From: Pseudofabraea citricarpa
Taxonomy: Eukaryota; Ascomycota; Leotiomycetes; Helotiales; Dermateaceae
Direction: 5' to 3'
DNA length: 64,000 nucleotides
Assembly (NCBI GenBank): GCA_029641185.1
Contig: JAPWGK010000004.1
Location: 372,001-436,000 of the forward strand
Shown: positions 14,101 through 26,173 of the stretch, in pieces
Layout of the letters: each line of letters starts with the position of its first letter
Numbering within the stretch: position 1 is the stretch's first letter
Notes under the pieces: model-generated
The model's input: the letters and a program-made list of their open reading frames with translations, nothing else
The model's database searches: none
What the model was told of the DNA's origin: nothing
Made by a program: the position numbers and the translations under genes

Positions 14101-14994
14101 TCCTAATAATAAGGATAAAAGCGTATCTAAGGAAAGTATAAGAAATATTATTAGGAGCGATAATAATAGTAATATAAATAAAGATAAAAAGCAAAAACGT
14201 ACGAGATTATAATTAAAGCGCGTAAAAAAGTTATAAAAATAATAAGAGCGAAAAGTTATTATACTAAAAGAAAGGGGAATAATTATTATAATCAGGTAGG
14301 GTACTAAGTAGTATAGCTTATTTAGCTCGCCTAGTAAAAGAAAAACTATTAGATACTAAAAAAAAAAAAAGAAGATAAAATATAATATAATAATCGGTTA
14401 TAAAATAAGAAGGGGTATTTAGGGAAGAGATATTCTTAATTTACTAAAGAAATAATACTTTTATCTAACTAATTAAAGGGAATACTTAAAGCTAATAATA
14501 AAGTTATTATCTTAATAAGAACTAATACTATAAACTAAGAGAGAAAAGTTAATAAATATAATACTAGTTATACTAAACGGTTAAGTACCTAGTAAGTATA
14601 ATTAAAGTAATATATACTAGAAGGAGTATTATTATTATTATAATTATTATTAAAATTATAATAATAATTATCTTAATTACTAGAACGAATATAACTAGGA
14701 TTAATATAATAAGAAGGAGTTAAAGGCTATATAAAAGAATTAAAATATCCGGGTAATATTAGTTTAAAAGAATTAATTAGAAGAAAAATATAAATAAGAG
14801 AAGGTTTAAATATAATATTAGCTTAAGTATTATTATTAGAATCGTAAAAAAGATTATTATTATAAAAGGTATTAGACTTAATACTAGGTATATTAATTAT
14901 AAATAGTAGGCTAGTAGGAAGAGGTATAATATATAATAAAGATACGAGTATATTACTTTCACTTAAGTTAGAATTATTATCCTCTAGATTACTA

Positions 14995-15205
14995 GAAATA
15001 TATTATACGACTTATATAAAAGTAATAACTTATATAAGACTAGCGACTTATATAAGAGTAATAGCTTATATAAGAACGATAATATATATAAGAATAATAA
15101 CTTATATAAGGATAATAATATATATAAGAATAATAACTTATATAAAAGCAATAACTTATATAAGGATAATAACTTATATAAGAATAATAGCTTTAGTAAG
15201 AGTTA
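14995..15205. repeat. 18-bp tandem repeat inside the 11.4-kb element
   Basis: About ten copies of acttatataagaataata and close variants (some with atatatataag, one with agactagcg) follow each other. The array lies in the non-pol part of the element. The 18-bp period would give a six-residue repeat if translated, but no open frame is kept. Confidence 0.75.
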
Positions 15206-15929
15206 CGTTATTATTATTATAACTATTATTACTATTATTATTATTACTAGCTAATAGAGCGAGGTTAGGCTTAATTATATTATTAAGAATACTAATATAA
15301 TAATTATTAGTATCGCGTTTATTATTATAATATAATAAAGTAGAGATCTAGGCCTAATAATTAGTATATAATAAGATCTATTATTAGCTAAGAGGAAATA
15401 AGTATAAGATATTATTATTATTATTATAAGTAATATTATTAATAATTATAATAAGATTATTAAAGCTAAGAAAAAGGTAACTAAGATAAAAGCGTAATAA
15501 TTTTATAACCTTACCTATTAAGAAGAAGTTCTTAAATTAATATAACTTTCTCTTAGTAATAGTTATCTCTAAAAAGTCGTATTAAAATATACTAAATATA
15601 TAATTAGAGATACGATTCTTAAATAACTTATACTTACGTATAAGATCGTAAATATATATAATAAATAAAATAAGATCGTAGATAAGAGGGCGTACGCGAG
15701 ATATAATAATAATAATTACTTAGGAGGGTATAATAATAAGAATCTATAAAATATAATTAGCAGGTATACCTTAAAAACAAGAGTAAAAGGGGTAAGAGGA
15801 TTAAGAGGTAATAATAAAAAGAGATATTTCGATCTTACTAGCTAATAAGATAAAAAATTATTAAAAAAAGAAAGAAAAAAAAGAAAGAATTAGGAACTAA
15901 AAGAGATATTTATATTTAATACGCGAGTA

Positions 15930-16090
15930 TTTTTATTACTTTTTCCTATTATTCTTTATTCTATTAATTTGCTTAGTATTATTCGGTTTCTATTAAGGAA
16001 TCTTAATAGGAATAATAATACTAAGGGTTTCTATTAATTAAGAAATAATAATAAGTATTTCCCTAATACGAAAAAGTAATTTTATAAGTT
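15930..16090. repeat. Imperfect inverted repeat
   Basis: The segment attactttttc near 15,935 is repeated in reverse complement as gaaaaagtaat near 16,075. Between them ttagtattattcgg and ctattaag pair with cttaatagg and aataataatactaa around a centre near 15,998-16,005. It could be a small palindromic insertion such as a MITE remnant, or chance symmetry in AT-rich DNA. Confidence 0.4.
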
Positions 16091-18864
16091 ATAAGTTATT
16101 TTAGTTATTATTTTACTCTTTTACTTTTTCCCTTCTTTCTTTCCTTTTATAAAATAATAATAATATTATAATATTATTATAACTCGAATATAAAATTATA
16201 AGTATAAATTACGAAAACTTATAATATAATAGAGATATTAGGAAATATATTATACGAAAATAATAATATAAAAATAATATACGCGACCGATAATATTATT
16301 ATAATCCTATTAGTTAAAAATTTTATATTACTTAAGTAAGTTATTAAGTATCTTAAGAAGGTAAAAGAGTAATATAAATATAATACGTAAATATAAGTAT
16401 TAGAATAAATAATATAATATTATAATTAGATAAGCGATTTAATTAAAAAAGTATATAAGTATACTATATATAAAAAAGAGTAGTAATTATAAGAAGTACT
16501 AATTATAAGAGGAATTTATAGAAGTATAAGAATACGTTCGGGCGATAATAGAAAGTAATCGTAAGTGATAAAATAGATTATTAGAAGTAATAAATATTAT
16601 AAGTAAAAGTTAACTAAGCGAGAAAGTAATAATATAAGTTATAAGAGCGAAATATTTTATTATATTTATAATAATATATAAATAACTTATAAAGGTAATA
16701 ATATTTAAGTAAGCTAAGTAATATATTAATATTATAATAATAAGATAACTTAGCTATAAGCGATAAGAGGTATTTACTTAAATTATCCTAATTATAAGGG
16801 ATATATAAAACGCGAGATATATAACTAGTAATAAAATAAAGCTAATAATAAAAGCGAAGCTAAAATAATTAGGTCTTAAGGTTAATAAAAACGGATTTTT
16901 AATAAACTAAAAGGTAAGAGCGTAAGAGTTAGAAGAGGGAGATATAAGTAGTAACTTTAAAGATAAAGATAATAAGAGAGAGTTTAATTTAGCTTATCTA
17001 ATAAGGGAAATAAAAGAGCCTACTAGACGCGAGCGCTAGCGCCTTTAATTATAGATAAAAAAGTTATTTATAAAAGAAGTCGAGAAGTTTCTTTTAGAGC
17101 TTAATAAGAAGTAGGAGGTTAATATTATATAAATCGATCGTATAACTAAGGAATTAGAGGAATTAAAAGGAGATAATAAAGATAAAGAGATAAAATAAGC
17201 GTATAAGTATTCTAGAAATATTATAGAAATATAAATTATAATTATAACTATAAAAAAGTCTTATAAGATAATATTAAATATAAAACTTTTAGGGAAAATA
17301 CTAAGATTTAAGAAAGTATATTACTAATACGCGTAATAAATATTAGGATATATAAGATTATTAACTAAGAGACTAGAAGATACGATTATATTTAAGAGAT
17401 TATAAATATTATACGACTAACGCCTTAAAATTAGTAAATTAAAGATAAACCTAGAGATATACTAATAATTTCGTATAATAAGCAAATTACTTAGATTATT
17501 AGATAAACTTAAATTATATAAATTTTATTACCTAAGTAATAAAGAATTTTAGTATAACTAAAAGGCGATCTTAGATACCTAGGATAATAAGATTTAGTAG
17601 GACTAGGAGAGGGATAATTCGATTATATATAGCCTTTTTACCTAGTAGTTCGAGTTAAAATTAAGGAGAGAGATATATATTAAATTTAATATATATTTAT
17701 ATTACTTATAAGAGATTAATAATTATAAGAATATTAAGTAATTATATAATATATTCTTTTCTATTATATAATAACTTATATAATAAAACCTTATATATTA
17801 TATATTATATATAATATTATAATCGGATTATATATAAAGATTAGTCTTATACTTATATTATATAAAATATTTATAATCTAATAATAATATATATTTTATT
17901 TATATTAACCTTAATATATCTAATTTATTTAGAGAAAAGTAAGAAATTATTATAATTTAAGGAATCGTATTATTAGATAAAAAGAATAATAATAATTATA
18001 CGTTTATACTCCTAGGTATATAATATAAGTTAAGATAATAATAAGACTAGATTAAAGATAAGAGGTAAAAGACTAATAAGTTTATATATTAAATTAATAA
18101 TAAAACGTTTACTAAGAAGAATATACGAGTATTAAGTATTAACTAAAAGATAATATTATATAAGCCTAATAAAATTAGGATTATATTATTATTATTATCT
18201 TATAAGATAATAAGACTTATAATAAAAATTTAATATATTATATTACCTTAGTTTATTAGAGTATAAGTAAATAAGAAAAGTCTTAAGATATAAGAGAGAG
18301 ATATATAATTATAATTAATATAAGTATATTAAGATTTTATAATACCTAAGATAATATCTTTTAGGTTATTTAATTAGTATAAAACTATTTTATATTAGTT
18401 CCCTATTATTATTAAGTTATATAACCTAGGTATATTATTAGATACTCTTATATACTAAAGATAATAAAACTTACTAGTAGTAATTATAAAATATAATCTT
18501 TTACTTAGCCTAAATAAAGTTATAACTTATACTTTTATTAGAGAATAATACTAGAAGATAATAAAGAAAATACTAGAAGTATTTAATCTAATAAGAAAGA
18601 AAAAGATATAATTATTTAAAGATAAATTATACTTTTATTATAAGAGATAATAAAAGTAATAAGATATCCTTATACTAGTAATAAAACCGAATATAAAGAA
18701 ATTAAAGGAGGATAAATTAAAGGAAGTTAAGCGAGAAAAACTATTATTTACTAAGGAGATAAAATAAGCGAAGAAATAATTATTAGGAGAAAGTTAGATT
18801 CTAATTCTTAAGTAGAATTACTAGGTAATTATAAGATAATTATATATTTAAAGTAAAAATATAT

Positions 18865-19062
18865 ATAATAAAATAAAACTCCCTATAAATTTATATTCGA
18901 GTTTTAGTTATTTTAAGCTAAAGACTTTATATTTTTATAATTATTTATAATCTTTTAAATAATATTATATTCTTCTTTTATTATATTACTCTTATTATTC
19001 TCTTTTAGTTATTTATTTATTATATACTTAATAATATATATTATACTTTATTATAATAATTA
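18865..19062 (+). repeat. Right LTR of the 11.4-kb element
   Basis: Direct copy of the left LTR at an offset of 11,181 bases. It has more A and T than the left copy at matched sites, so it has taken more RIP transitions. Confidence 0.85.
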
Positions 19063-20106
19063 ATTATATCTCTAGATATTTTATTACTTATATAACTAAT
19101 ATAATTAATTTCACTTATAAAATAATCTTAGTTAACTTTAAGTTTATTTTTAATCGTATATTTCTAATCTTTAAATTTCTTATAAGTTCCTAAAAAGAAG
19201 ATAAATAAATCTAAGAGCTTATTACTTTTATACGATTAGTTTTTATCTTCTTATATATCCTTATAAGTATTTAAGATTATACTCTAATTTCTTATTAGCT
19301 AAATAATTTATTTCTTATTCTTAAGTATTTCCTAGATATATTAAATATTATAAGTATTTATACTTATTATTTTATCTAACTAGTTATTTCTATTAATTAA
19401 TCTAATATTCTTTTATTTTAATTTTATAATTTACTACTTTCTTATTATTAACTACTTAATTAAGTTACTTATAATATTATAAACTTCTTATATAAGTTAG
19501 TTTCTTTCTTATCTAATAAGCTTATATTTTTTATAAAATTTATTAAATAATTAAAAGAAGTATTTATATTCTTTTTATTTTATTAAAATAATTTCTTTTA
19601 TACTCTTAACTTTCTAGAGTTTTTTTACGTTCTTATTTTCCTTTATTATAAGTATTAAAAGTTAAGAATATATATATTCTAAGATAATATATTTAATCTT
19701 TCTAGGTTATCTAATTATTCTTATAATTACTTTTATAAGTTTTTTTCTAGTTTTAATTAATATAAAAATAAATATCTTATTATCTAATTCTTTTTTCTTA
19801 TTATTTTCCTTAATTATAAGCTAAAGGTTTATTTACGTTTCTAAGTATTAAAGGTTTTGATTCTAGGGTTTATATTCTAGTATCTTAGATACGATTTTTA
19901 TTTATTCTTTTATTATAACTAGTAAGTATTTAGTATAATAATATATTATTATATATATTCTAGGTTCTAGGGGTTCTAGTTTATTACGTATTATTATAAC
20001 TTTAGTAAATCTAAGGATTTAGGTTTTTATATAATAAAATATAAAAGTTTTATAAGTTCGTATATATTTTTATTATTTTTATTAAGATAAAAGTAAAAGA
20101 ATAATA
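19063..20106. other. AT-rich spacer between the two retroelements
   Basis: About 1 kb of RIP-type sequence between the right LTR of the first element and the left inverted arm of the second. It has T-rich plus-strand runs without recognisable coding motifs. A decayed minus-strand coding relic is possible but not shown. Confidence 0.5.
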
Positions 20107-20475
20107 CTTAGATAATATTATAATATATAAAATATAAAGTAAATAAGAGATTAATATAACTAATTAATAATAAAAGATCTAAGTATAAGAAGAGAAAAAG
20201 AAAAAAAAGGAAAAAAAATATAAGAAGCTAATTATAAGTAATCCTTCTTATTATATTAGTATTTACTTTCTAAGTATTTTTTATTATATATATTCTTAGG
20301 TAAATAAATATATAAGATAAATTATATATAATTTACTTTATTTAATAAATTTCTAGTTATATAATTTAGGTTAATAAGTTATAATATAAGGTAAATAAAA
20401 TATATATAAGAGAAGTAAGTATATAATATATATCTTAAGTAACTTATATAAGAATTATAATAATATTATACTTAG
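20107..20475 (-). repeat. Left inverted LTR-like arm
   Basis: It reads agtaaataagagattaatat, then actaattaataataaaag and so on, and ends in aagtaacttatataag. It matches the reverse complement of 24,056-24,413 over its whole length, differing mostly by A for G and T for C. It is therefore the more heavily RIPed arm. Confidence 0.8.
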
Positions 20476-21149
20476 AAAAGCTTAGATATTTTTATAAAAT
20501 ATATTACTAGATATAATAAAAAATAAAATTATATTTAATATAAAAAACCTAAAAAAACTATTAAAAATTTAAATATTAAGCTTAACTTCTTTTTATATAA
20601 ATAAAAGAAAAGATTTATACGTTTATAAAAAGATAATTAAGATTACTAAGATCTTAAAAAAAGATAAAATAAAAAAACTTCCTAATACGCTTTTAATTTC
20701 TTTAGAAATCTCTAAAAACTTAAAATAACTAATTAAGAAAGAAATCCCTAAAAGCTTTAAAGAAAAAAAAAATAAGTATAAAAAAAAGTTAAAATCTAGA
20801 TATATAAAAGAAAAAATTATATAAAAAATTAAAGAAATAAGACGAAAAATAAAATAAGAAAAAATAAACTTATTAAAATAAAAACCTTTATATATTAGTA
20901 TTCTTAGATTTAGAAAAAAAATAAAATAAAAAGAAGTAATAATATTTATTATCTCTCTAAAGAATATTATTAAATAATAATAAAAAAATATTAAAAGAAA
21001 AGTTAATATTAAGAAATATCTCTTAAAAGAATTATAAGACTTAATTAAGGTATTCTTAAAAAAGGTTATAAATTAGTTATTATTATATAAGAGCTATAAT
21101 TATTATATTAAACTTATAAGAGAAATAAATCTTAGATATATTTTTTTAT

Positions 21150-23980
21150 ATAAGATATCTTAAGAAAAACTCGAATTTATTAGAGCTTATATTAAAGAAT
21201 AATTATTAAAAGGTTTTATTAATATAAATAAGATATTTTACTTATTATTAATTTTTTTTATAAAAAAACTAAGAGAAAGATTAAGATTTTATATAAATTA
21301 TAAAAAACTAAATATAATTATAAAAAAAAAAAAATATCTCTTATTCTTAATAAATAAAATTCTAGTAAAAATAAGAAAAGCTAAGTTCTTATTAAAGCTA
21401 AATATCTAATATACTTTTAATAAAATTAGATTCTAAACTAAAAAAGATAAAAAGCTTATTATTTTTTATATTAGATAAAACTCTTATAAATATAAAATAC
21501 TTTTATTTAAATTAACTAATAAACTTTTAATATTTTAGAATTTTATAAATAAGATATTCTAAGAATATTCTAATAATTTTATCTTATCTTATATTAATAA
21601 TATTTATATTTATATTAATAAAACTAAAGAAAAATATATAAAATATATTAGAAAAATCTTAATTAAATTATAAGAGATAAAACTTTAAGTAAATATTAAG
21701 AAATATATCTTTTATTAAGATAAAATTAAATTTTTAAGACTAATTATTAGTATAAAAGAAATTAAAATAAATCCTAATAAGATTAAAAATATATAAGAAT
21801 AAGAAATACCTAAGAACTTAAGAGATATATAAAGTTTTATTAGATTTATAAACTTTTATAAAAAATTTATTAAAAATTATTTTAAGATACTCTCTTTAAT
21901 TAATAACCTAAGTAAAAAGAAGAAAAAAATAAAAGACTTTAATTAGAATAATAAATACTAGAATACTTTTAAAAAACTAAAAAAAATAATTATCTTAGTA
22001 TTAATACTCGTATATTTTAATAAAAATAAATAATATATTATAAAATATAATTTATTTAATTATATTAATATAAGAGTATTATCTTAATATAAAAAAAATA
22101 AACTTTTATATCTTATAATATTTTTTTCTAAAAAACTCTTATTAGCTAAGTATAATTATAAAATCTATAATAAGAAACTCTTAGTAATAATTAAATATTT
22201 TAAGAAATAAAAACCTAAACTTTAAGAAATAAACTTATTAATATAAATACTTTTAGATTATAAGGTTTTAGAATATTTTATAACTATTAAGAAGCTAATA
22301 AAAAGATAAGCTAGATAAATAAAGTTCTTATTAGAATTTAACTTTTAAATTATTTATAAACTAAGAAAATAAAATAAGAAAATAAATATCTTAACTAAAA
22401 AATCTTAAAATAAATTATAAGATAAATTAAACGATTAATAATAAGAATAAATATAAATTATTCTTCCTAAAAGTAAAATTAATAGAAAAAAAGCTCTAGA
22501 AGTATTTAACTTATATATCTAAGTTATAAGAGTAAAATAAATAATTCCTAAGTATATCTAGAAAGAATAAAAGAGTAATTAATTCTACTAAGAAATTCTT
22601 AAGGTTTTAAGAGATAATAAACTAATAAAAAATATTCCTAAGTTATATTATAAAAATCGAAATAATATCTTATTTTATAAGAATTAAGTTTAAATTCTAG
22701 AAGCTTATAAAATAAAATTAATTTAGAAAATATATAAAAAACTTATAATTAAATATCTAGGTAAAAGAAAGATATTAATTCTTTTATAAGACGATTATAT
22801 TTAGAAAAATATAAATAAAAATCTTAATTAATATATTAGAAACTATTATATTTATAGGAAATTAAAACTAAATAATATTACTTACTAAAGATATTTAAAG
22901 CTATTATTAATACTAGATAAACCTTAGAGTTATATATCTATAAACTTTATAATTAGACTCCTAGAAAGTAATAAATTTAATATTATCTTAGTTATAATCT
23001 ATAAATTATTAAAAGAAAGATATTATATTTTTTATAAATATAAAAATAAAAAGATAAATATAAAAGAAATTACTAAGTTATTCTTAAAAAATATATAAAA
23101 ATATTATAAATTACTTATAACTTATATCTCTAATAAAAGTTCTTAATTTATAAGTAAGATATAAAGAAAACTTTATAAGATATTAGGAATTAATATTTAA
23201 TTATTTATTATAATATATCTAGAGATAAATAAATAAATAAAAAAAAAAAATACGAAAATAAAATATTACTTAAGAGCTTATACTAATTACTTATAAGATA
23301 ACTAAAATTAAATCCTATTAATAATAAAATTTATAAGAAATAAATATTAATTTATAAGTATAAAAATTATATTATTTTTTATAAATAAAAGATATAAACT
23401 AAAAATAAATTTCGACTAAGAAAATATAAAGATTAATTAATTATAACTAGTAAAAAGTAAACTAAATAAAAGATAAGTAATAAAATTTATAAAAAAAATA
23501 AAAGATACTTAGAAATTTATATATAAAGAAATAACTTAGTCTTAAAATAAGATAAAAAAATATATAAATAAAAAATAATTACTAGTATTAAATTATAAAT
23601 TAGGAGATAAAGTTTATATTTTAATAAAAAATATCCGAATATAAAAACTTTTAAGAAAACTAGAATATAAAAATAAAAGACCTTATAAGATTAAAAAGAA
23701 AATTAAACTAAGCTTTTATAAAATAAAATTATTACTAGGACTTAAAATTTATCTTATATTTTATTCTAACTTATTATATAAAAACCTAGATAATTTATTA
23801 CTAGAATAAAAAAAAACTAAATCCTTATTAATTAATATAAAAAGAAATAATAAATAAGAAGTAAAAGATATTAAAGACGTAAAAATAATTAGAAGAAAAA
23901 TTTTCTATAAAATTAAATAAATATAATAACTACTAGATCTAGAGTAATATCTAGTAGAAAATTTTAAGAATATATAAGAA
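21150..23980 (+). pseudogene. Gypsy chromovirus-type pol relic
   Basis: Reverse transcriptase is readable at about 21,170-21,780: a LLKGFIN segment, a KKLRERLRFYINYKKLN segment (the KK-DGSLR-CVDYRKLN motif), then LLFKLTNKLL with NFINKIF. RNase H follows at about 21,980-22,360. Integrase is at about 22,900-23,450, with a SYISINFI start, an ILVIIYKLLKERYYIF stretch, a SNKSS segment at the second catalytic Asp, and LRAYTNYL. A decayed chromodomain-like tail (EYLVENFKN, then EILKDFYFRY) lies at about 23,940-24,010. Stops fall at former Gln and Trp codons. Chromoviral integrases target heterochromatin, which fits this location. Confidence 0.75.
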
Positions 23981-24055
23981 ATTTTAAAAGATTTTTACTT
24001 TAGATATCTAGATAAGCTTTAATTAATATAAAAATTAAACGCTTAGAAGAAAGAT

Positions 24056-24413
24056 AATATTATAATTTTTATATAAGTTACTTAAGATATATATTATATA
24101 TTTATTTCTCTTATATATTTTATTTATCTTATATTATAATTTACTAACCCGGATTATACGACTAGAAATTTACTAAGTAAGATAAATTATATATAACTTA
24201 TTTTATATATTTACTTACCTAAGAATATATATAATAGAGAATACTTAGAGAGCAAATACTAGTATAATAGGAAAGACTACTTATAGCTAGCTTCTTATAC
24301 TTTCTTTCCTTTCCTTTCTTCTTCTCTCCTTATACTTAGATCTTTTATTATTAATTAGTTATATTAATCCCTTATTTACTCTATATTCTATATACTATAA
24401 CAGCTTTCTCTAA
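24056..24413 (+). repeat. Right inverted LTR-like arm at the block edge
   Basis: It begins gttacttaagatatatatta and ends near ctatataacagctttctc. In the orientation of pol it is the 3' LTR. It keeps CA/TG dinucleotides and C and G bases lost from the left arm (for example the gagcaaata segment near 24,250 and the aacagc near 24,400). The change to normal base composition coincides with its outer end. Confidence 0.8.
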
Positions 24414-25108
24414 GATCTTAAGCTACAGAGTAGTCGTTATATAATCTCTAGAGGGCCCCTGAATAACAGAGAAGTCTTTGTAAAGCCGTAGAAATTTTCA
24501 AAGAACGCTAACTACTCTAATAATAACAAGTGCGGCTGTAGCGACCTTCGTGGCAAGCTAAGCCCGGAGAGACAATTGAGTCAGACATTAGGAGACTTAA
24601 TAAACAAACCAAATTCCCAAGGGCCAGAGGGAATAATAAGCCCATGGCTTATCTTAACGGTGGTGTTATTGCTCTATTTTGTGTGGGAGTAGGGCGAGGC
24701 TATATTTGAGATTTATGTTCTAATATGAAAGAGTAACACGTTATCTTTTCAGCATAAGAAACTGTGGTTATATTATAGTGGTTACACTTTTCTAGTGTGC
24801 GCTATTTAAAGGGACAACACAACGTGGTCCGAGACGAGGTTGAAGATTCACATTTTTAAGCGAGCAACTTTAAACCTATCGAGTTTCAAAAAACACTAAT
24901 TCCAACCTGAGCCTGTTACTAGAAATGTATACGGGGATTGAATTATAGTAAAAATGAGCCTCTGTTGCATCAATTCATACTGTCATACTTTCGCCCATTC
25001 ATAAGCGTCCCTATTCCATCTTGCCCACAATTTAGACATCAGATCCTCCGACATGAGATCAGCCTATTACCTAGGTAAGTAGAAAAAAACAGTTTCAAAG
25101 AGCGTGAT
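24414..25108. other. Border spacer, no gene seen
   Basis: About 700 bases of ordinary composition between the end of the RIPed block and the dehydrogenase gene. I see no reading frame, tRNA or repeat of note. It contains the 3' side of the minus-strand dehydrogenase, with a possible last intron and short exon near 25,065-25,120. Confidence 0.5.
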
Positions 25109-26173
25109 TCAACTTACCAAGCTTATTCTGCGAGTACATCTTTCCCAGAATACCCCCTTTTGTTCGTTTTGAATATCTGCTAAAGCGAGCCAAACGCCTG
25201 TGGCAGCACCCTCCTCCGATGGCACAGCCAGAACGGTGCCGTTCACCAAGATCCATAAAATTGGGTCATCGATAAATTTGGGGGCACCAGCCTTTCTGCT
25301 CAGGGATGTCGCTGTGAACATGGGCGAGAATGATGATGCCTGCATCCTGCTACCCTCCTTGTCGAATTGGTTCTGCAAGATCCTCGCGTAAATTATTTGC
25401 ATACACTTTGAGTTGGCATACAAATCAATTCCAGTGACAGTTTTGACTCCTGTTGGATAGTGGAAGCCGCTTTCTGCAGTTTTGGGTGTGCTTTTCAGAG
25501 AACAGTCGGAATTGAACTTGGCCGTGTAGTGGCCGTTGCTGCTGGTAAAGATTATCCGAGCAGCTTCGGCTAGCAGGTTGTTTTCTAGAAGCTGTTGGGT
25601 GAGCAGAAATTGTGCAAGGAAATTTGTTTGGTAAGTGAGATCATGCTCATCTTCTGACCATAAACCAACAAAGCCTGAAATGCCGGCATTGTTGTACATG
25701 TAATCAATCTTGATATCCAAGTTTGCCAGCTCTTTGACAAAGCTTTGCACAGATGCAAAGGAGGACGCATCGAGCTCCAAGACTCTGATTTTCGAAGTCT
25801 CACCATCGTCCTTCATGTGTATTAGATGATTTCGTGCGTGCTGCTCGATGTCTCTGGCAGCTTCCATCCCTTTTTCGACACTTCGGACAGCAATATAGAT
25901 AGTGCAACCTCTCTGAGCGAGCTGTTTTGCGATAGAGCAGCCAATCCCGGAATTTCCACCGGTGATGATAGCTATCCTACCAGTGAGATCATCTTGTGGT
26001 AATCGTCGTAGAAGAGTCGACCGAGTTCTGCCAAGAAAAAGGTTGTAAAGTCCTAGGAAGAAATCTCGAACAAGGCGTAATCTCAGAAGCAGAGACTGTG
26101 GCGGGTTTGACATTACGAAGTCGAGGAGAAATGAGAGACCAATGATGATAGTCCGTGAATGTTTATGGTACAT
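25109..26173 (-). CDS. Short-chain dehydrogenase/reductase (SDR)
   Basis: A 354-residue NAD(P)-dependent oxidoreductase of the classical Rossmann-fold SDR family, like fungal retinol-dehydrogenase/WW-oxidoreductase homologues. Seen in the protein: a hydrophobic N-terminal stretch (about residues 8-20) that may anchor it in a membrane, the cofactor motif TGGNSGIG at 71-78, NNAG at 161-164, the catalytic Ser in FTSS near 211, and the catalytic YANSK at 252-256. The first Met lies before the hydrophobic stretch; a second Met at residue 21 is an alternative start. At the 3' end a GTAAGT donor at 25,123 and a TAG acceptor near 25,078 allow a last intron giving a slightly different C-terminus. It is divergent from the P450 gene 1.1 kb away, and its substrate is unknown. 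Confidence 0.85.
   Translation of the reverse strand: MYHKHSRTIIIGLSFLLDFVMSNPPQSLLLRLRLVRDFFLGLYNLFLGRTRSTLLRRLPQDDLTGRIAIITGGNSGIGCSIAKQLAQRGCTIYIAVRSVEKGMEAARDIEQHARNHLIHMKDDGETSKIRVLELDASSFASVQSFVKELANLDIKIDYMYNNAGISGFVGLWSEDEHDLTYQTNFLAQFLLTQQLLENNLLAEAARIIFTSSNGHYTAKFNSDCSLKSTPKTAESGFHYPTGVKTVTGIDLYANSKCMQIIYARILQNQFDKEGSRMQASSFSPMFTATSLSRKAGAPKFIDDPILWILVNGTVLAVPSEEGAATGVWLALADIQNEQKGVFWERCTRRISLVS

Larger units (their letters stand above)
14400..18860. other. Unexplained 4.5-kb segment between pol and right LTR
   Basis: After the pol relic the element goes on for about 4.5 kb before the right LTR. This stretch holds the 18-bp repeat, the inverted repeat and, from about 16,800 to 17,900, plus-strand runs with charged coding-like texture that I cannot assign. 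It may be an extra reading frame of the element, a nested insertion or captured host sequence. Nothing in it is intact. Confidence 0.5.
7685..19062 (+). mobile_element. Decayed Ty3/Gypsy LTR retrotransposon, about 11.4 kb
   Basis: Two direct repeats of about 195 bp (7,685-7,880 and 18,865-19,062) align with no gaps at a constant offset of 11,181 bases and bound a pol region with Gypsy-type reverse transcriptase, RNase H and integrase relics on the plus strand. The order of domains and the orientation of the repeats agree with an LTR retrotransposon. The element is longer than usual because about 4.5 kb of unexplained sequence lies between the end of pol and the right LTR. RIP has put stops throughout, so it cannot move by itself. 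Confidence 0.85.
1..24410. repeat. AT-rich, RIP-mutated block of decayed transposons
   Basis: The whole stretch is very rich in A and T and has almost no CA or TG dinucleotides, while TA is everywhere and CG, CC and CT persist. In the first 600 bases I count one CA and one TG. This is the known outcome of repeat-induced point mutation in ascomycetes, which turns CpA into TpA in duplicated DNA on both strands. No ATG-started reading frame of useful length occurs. Remnants of retrotransposon and helicase coding sequence can still be read through the stops on the plus strand. The composition changes to normal within a few tens of bases near 24,410. Confidence 0.93.
20107..24413 (+). mobile_element. 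Ty3/Gypsy relic flanked by inverted LTR-like arms
   Basis: A plus-strand Gypsy pol relic occupies 20,475-24,055. It is flanked by two arms of about 360 bp that are reverse complements of each other (20,107-20,475 and 24,056-24,413). Normal LTRs are direct repeats, so one arm has been inverted or comes from a second copy. The internal part is about 3.6 kb, enough for pol but leaving almost no room for gag, so the 5' part has probably been lost. Confidence 0.75.

Noticed and set aside
20107..24413. DIRS-type retroelement, because of inverted terminal repeats
   Set aside because: The pol relic has a Gypsy-type DDE integrase and a chromodomain-like tail, not a tyrosine recombinase.
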